Assembly: GCF_013620795.1 (NCBI RefSeq)
Contig: NZ_LGLW01000006.1
Span: 423,850-487,849, forward strand
DNA: 64,000 nt
Direction of reading: 5' to 3'
Origin: Pseudomonas sp. Q2-TVG4-2
GTDB taxonomy: Bacteria; Pseudomonadota; Gammaproteobacteria; Pseudomonadales; Pseudomonadaceae
Shown here one piece after another: positions 62,686-64,000 of this stretch; the first letter of the stretch is position 1, and each line of letters opens with the position of its first letter. The position numbers and the translations under genes are program-made. The notes under the pieces were generated by a model. That model saw only the letters and a list, made by a program, of their open reading frames with translations, was not told the origin of the DNA and ran no database searches.

Positions 62686-63111
62686 CTACCGGTCGGAAGG
62701 CCGCCGGGCTTCGTCCAGTCGCGTGCTGGTCAGCTCGTTAAGGATGCCGCAGCCTTGCATCGGACGATTGCCGGTGCAGCAGCTGCGCAGCGCCTGTAGT
62801 TGCTGCTCAAGCGCGTGGAGGCTTTCCAGGCGCGCGCGGACGCGTTCGAGCTGCTCGTCAATCAGCAGGTTGATGTCGCCGCAGTTGGCGTCCGGGTGGT
62901 TCGAGAATTCCAGCAGCCGGCGGATATCGGCCAATCCGATATCCAGCGCACGGCAATGCCGGATAAATACCAGCTGTGCCAGCTGCTTGGTCGAATAGGA
63001 CCGGTAGCCATTGGCGCCACGCTCCGGGGCGGGCATCAAGCCGACTTTTTCATAGTAGCGAATGGTTTCGACGTCCACGCCTGCCGTCGTGCTCAGCTCG
63101 CCGATGCGCAT
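62686..63111 (-). CDS. cadR: Cd(II)/Pb(II)-responsive MerR-family regulator (CadR/PbrR type)
   Basis: A 141-residue MerR regulator: MRIGELSTTAGVDVETIRYYEKVGLMPAPERGANGYRSYS is the winged-helix region, followed by FIRHCRALDIGLADIRRLLEF and the metal-site cysteines HPDANCGDIN and RSCCTGNRPMQGCGI. The cysteine pattern, with one early cysteine and the C-x-G-N-R-P-x-x-G-C loop, is that of Cd/Pb sensors. AAGGAG precedes two adjacent ATGs; the second (63111) is better spaced. It is divergent from a metal transporter with a MerR-type promoter between them. Confidence 0.92.
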   Translation of the reverse strand: MRIGELSTTAGVDVETIRYYEKVGLMPAPERGANGYRSYSTKQLAQLVFIRHCRALDIGLADIRRLLEFSNHPDANCGDINLLIDEQLERVRARLESLHALEQQLQALRSCCTGNRPMQGCGILNELTSTRLDEARRPSDR

Positions 63112-63158
63112 CATCGCTCCTTCTTCTCGTGGTGATCGTTGGCCAAAACTTGGTCGGC

Positions 63159-63189
63159 TTGACCCTGGAGCTGCTCCAGGGTGTGCAAT
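63159..63189 (+). promoter_or_regulatory. MerR-type promoter/operator for the CDF-like gene
   Basis: TTGACC (63159-63164) and TGCAAT (63184-63189) are separated by 19 bases, the elongated spacing that MerR regulators correct by DNA distortion. The spacer is nearly filled by a perfect palindrome, ACCCTGGAGC and GCTCCAGGGT around a single T (63162-63182). This is where the divergent CadR-type protein is expected to bind and activate the transporter gene starting at 63219. Confidence 0.9.
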
Positions 63190-63218
63190 GGCTCCGAATA
63201 TAGTTCAGGAGACACTCC

Positions 63219-63839
63219 ATGTCCTCGAGATGTTGTGATTCGGGCTGTTCAACCCCCGCGGTCAGCCCAGGCTTTCGCAAGGCGTTATGGGTCGCCCTGG
63301 CGATCAATTTGGTCATGTTCCTTGTGGAAATCGTCAGCGGGTTGCGGTCCGGTTCAGTCTCGCTGCTGGCCGACGCCATCGACTTCGCTGGCGATGCCGC
63401 CAACTACGCCATCACCCTCACGGTGCTGTCCATGGGCCTGGTCTGGCGTTCGCGCGCGGCGCTGGTGAAGGGCCTTTCGATGCTCGCCTTCGGCGTGTTC
63501 GTGCTTGCGCGGGCCGGCTGGGCTATCCACACCGGCGTGGTGCCGGAGCCGCTGACCATGGGCGTCATCGGCGCGCTGGCGCTGGTCGCTAATGTCATCG
63601 TGGCGCTGATGCTCTATGCGTTTCGCGAGGGTGACTCGAATATGCGTTCGGTCTGGCTCTGCAGCCGCAACGATGCCCTGGGCAATATCGCGGTCATGGT
63701 CGCCGCGGCGGGGGTTTTCGGCACCGGTTCCGGCTGGCCGGACTTTATCGTGGCGCTGATCATGGCGGGGCTGGCATTGTTCGCCGGTTACTCGGTGGTG
63801 CGTCAGGCGCGGCAGGAACTGCACGTAGCTCGTTTGTGA
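63219..63839 (+). CDS. Short cation-diffusion-facilitator-like transporter with N-terminal cysteines
   Basis: A 206-residue protein consisting of six membrane helices and no C-terminal cytoplasmic domain; usual CDF exporters are about 300 residues. Helix 2 has SLLADAIDFAGDAANYAIT (D-x-x-x-D type metal site) and helix 5 WLCSRNDALGNIAVM (N-D in place of H-x-x-x-D). The N-terminus MSSRCCDSGCSTP could capture thiophilic metals. The divergent CadR-type regulator predicts induction by Cd, Pb or Zn. GGAG about eight bases upstream precedes the ATG (TCAGGAGACACTCC). Confidence 0.85.
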   Translation: MSSRCCDSGCSTPAVSPGFRKALWVALAINLVMFLVEIVSGLRSGSVSLLADAIDFAGDAANYAITLTVLSMGLVWRSRAALVKGLSMLAFGVFVLARAGWAIHTGVVPEPLTMGVIGALALVANVIVALMLYAFREGDSNMRSVWLCSRNDALGNIAVMVAAAGVFGTGSGWPDFIVALIMAGLALFAGYSVVRQARQELHVARL

Positions 63840-63854
63840 CGCCGCTGGCGCTGA

Positions 63855-64000
63855 TCAACTGGCTATGGCCGCCACCAGTGCGATGACCAGTACGCCGATC
63901 ACCGCCAGGCCACCGGCGGCTAGCTTGCCTACCGTCTCGGCGCTCAGACCCAGCGCTTTATCTTTCGCCTGCGCGCCGAAGCGCCCTTCGAGACGGTGCA
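63855..64000 (-). CDS. C-terminal part of an unidentified membrane-anchored protein (continues beyond the window)
   Basis: An open minus-strand frame that ends with TGA at 63855-63857 and runs off the window at 64000. About 48 residues are visible: HRLEGRFGAQAKDKALGLSAETVGKL, then a single hydrophobic helix AAGGLAVIGVLVIALVAAIAS at the very end, which looks like a C-terminal membrane anchor. No family could be recognised from so short a piece. It converges on the CDF-like gene, whose stop is 15 bases away. Confidence 0.6.
   Translation of the reverse strand, partial: HRLEGRFGAQAKDKALGLSAETVGKLAAGGLAVIGVLVIALVAAIAS

Noticed and set aside
1..64000. CRISPR arrays, tRNA or rRNA genes, integrases, prophage
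   Set aside because: No regularly spaced repeats, no cloverleaf-type sequence with recognisable T-loop, and no recombinase or phage protein motifs were seen on either strand.

Overview
The window is a 64 kb piece of a GC-rich gammaproteobacterial chromosome. Gene content and order point to Pseudomonadaceae, most likely the Pseudomonas stutzeri (Stutzerimonas) group. The runs miaB / hemL-thiE-thiD / LadS-type kinase / AidB / amn, then rluE / DUF2788 / lrp / CDF / hrpB, then nrdR-ribD-ribE-ribBA-ribH-nusB-thiL-pgpA-ribA and dxs-ispA-xseB are, from memory, those of other Pseudomonas chromosomes. No tRNA, rRNA, CRISPR array, phage or intact insertion sequence was seen, so this is mainly core chromosome with one accessory-looking block.

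Layout. 1-5.5 kb (minus): the 5-prime part of miaB, a Sel1 protein, a membrane protein, hemL, thiE and thiD (tRNA modification, haem and thiamin). 5.7-11.4 kb (plus): a 7TM-DISM histidine kinase resembling LadS but without a receiver domain, an AidB-like flavoprotein and AMP nucleosidase. 11.4-25.9 kb looks like inserted or reshuffled material between amn and rluE: acetyltransferases, DMT and MFS exporters, an oxaloacetate decarboxylase-like enzyme, a TorF-type porin, ybiI, a GAF histidine kinase, an NCS1 nucleobase permease and a complete branched-chain-amino-acid-type ABC importer. 25.9-45.6 kb is housekeeping: rluE, lrp, a CDF transporter, hrpB, an SDR, rhlE, azlCD, an HDAC-like protein, tesB, cnoX, thpR and a methyltransferase.

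45.7-56.1 kb is the riboflavin region: nrdR and ribD, an oppositely oriented dioxygenase-like gene, then an FMN riboswitch controlling ribE-ribBA-ribH-nusB-thiL-pgpA, followed by a retropepsin-like protease and a ribA-membrane protein-btuF set of overlapping genes. 56.1-58.3 kb holds btuB behind a cobalamin riboswitch. 58.5-61.7 kb is the isoprenoid operon xseB-ispA-dxs. The end has a TauE/SafE permease and a Cd/Pb-type MerR regulator divergent from a short CDF-like transporter, with a near-ideal MerR promoter between them.

The most interesting signals are in the two riboswitch leaders. The FMN riboswitch carries an unusually long variable arm (about 145 nt) and ends not at ribE but at a 16-codon upstream reading frame with a strong ribosome binding site. 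That frame overlaps the ribE start, and its ribosome binding site lies against a small hairpin. The btuB leader has a similar hairpin over its ribosome binding site. Together they suggest translation-level vitamin control, with a leader peptide coupling the riboswitch to riboflavin synthase. No wholly new multi-gene system could be demonstrated.
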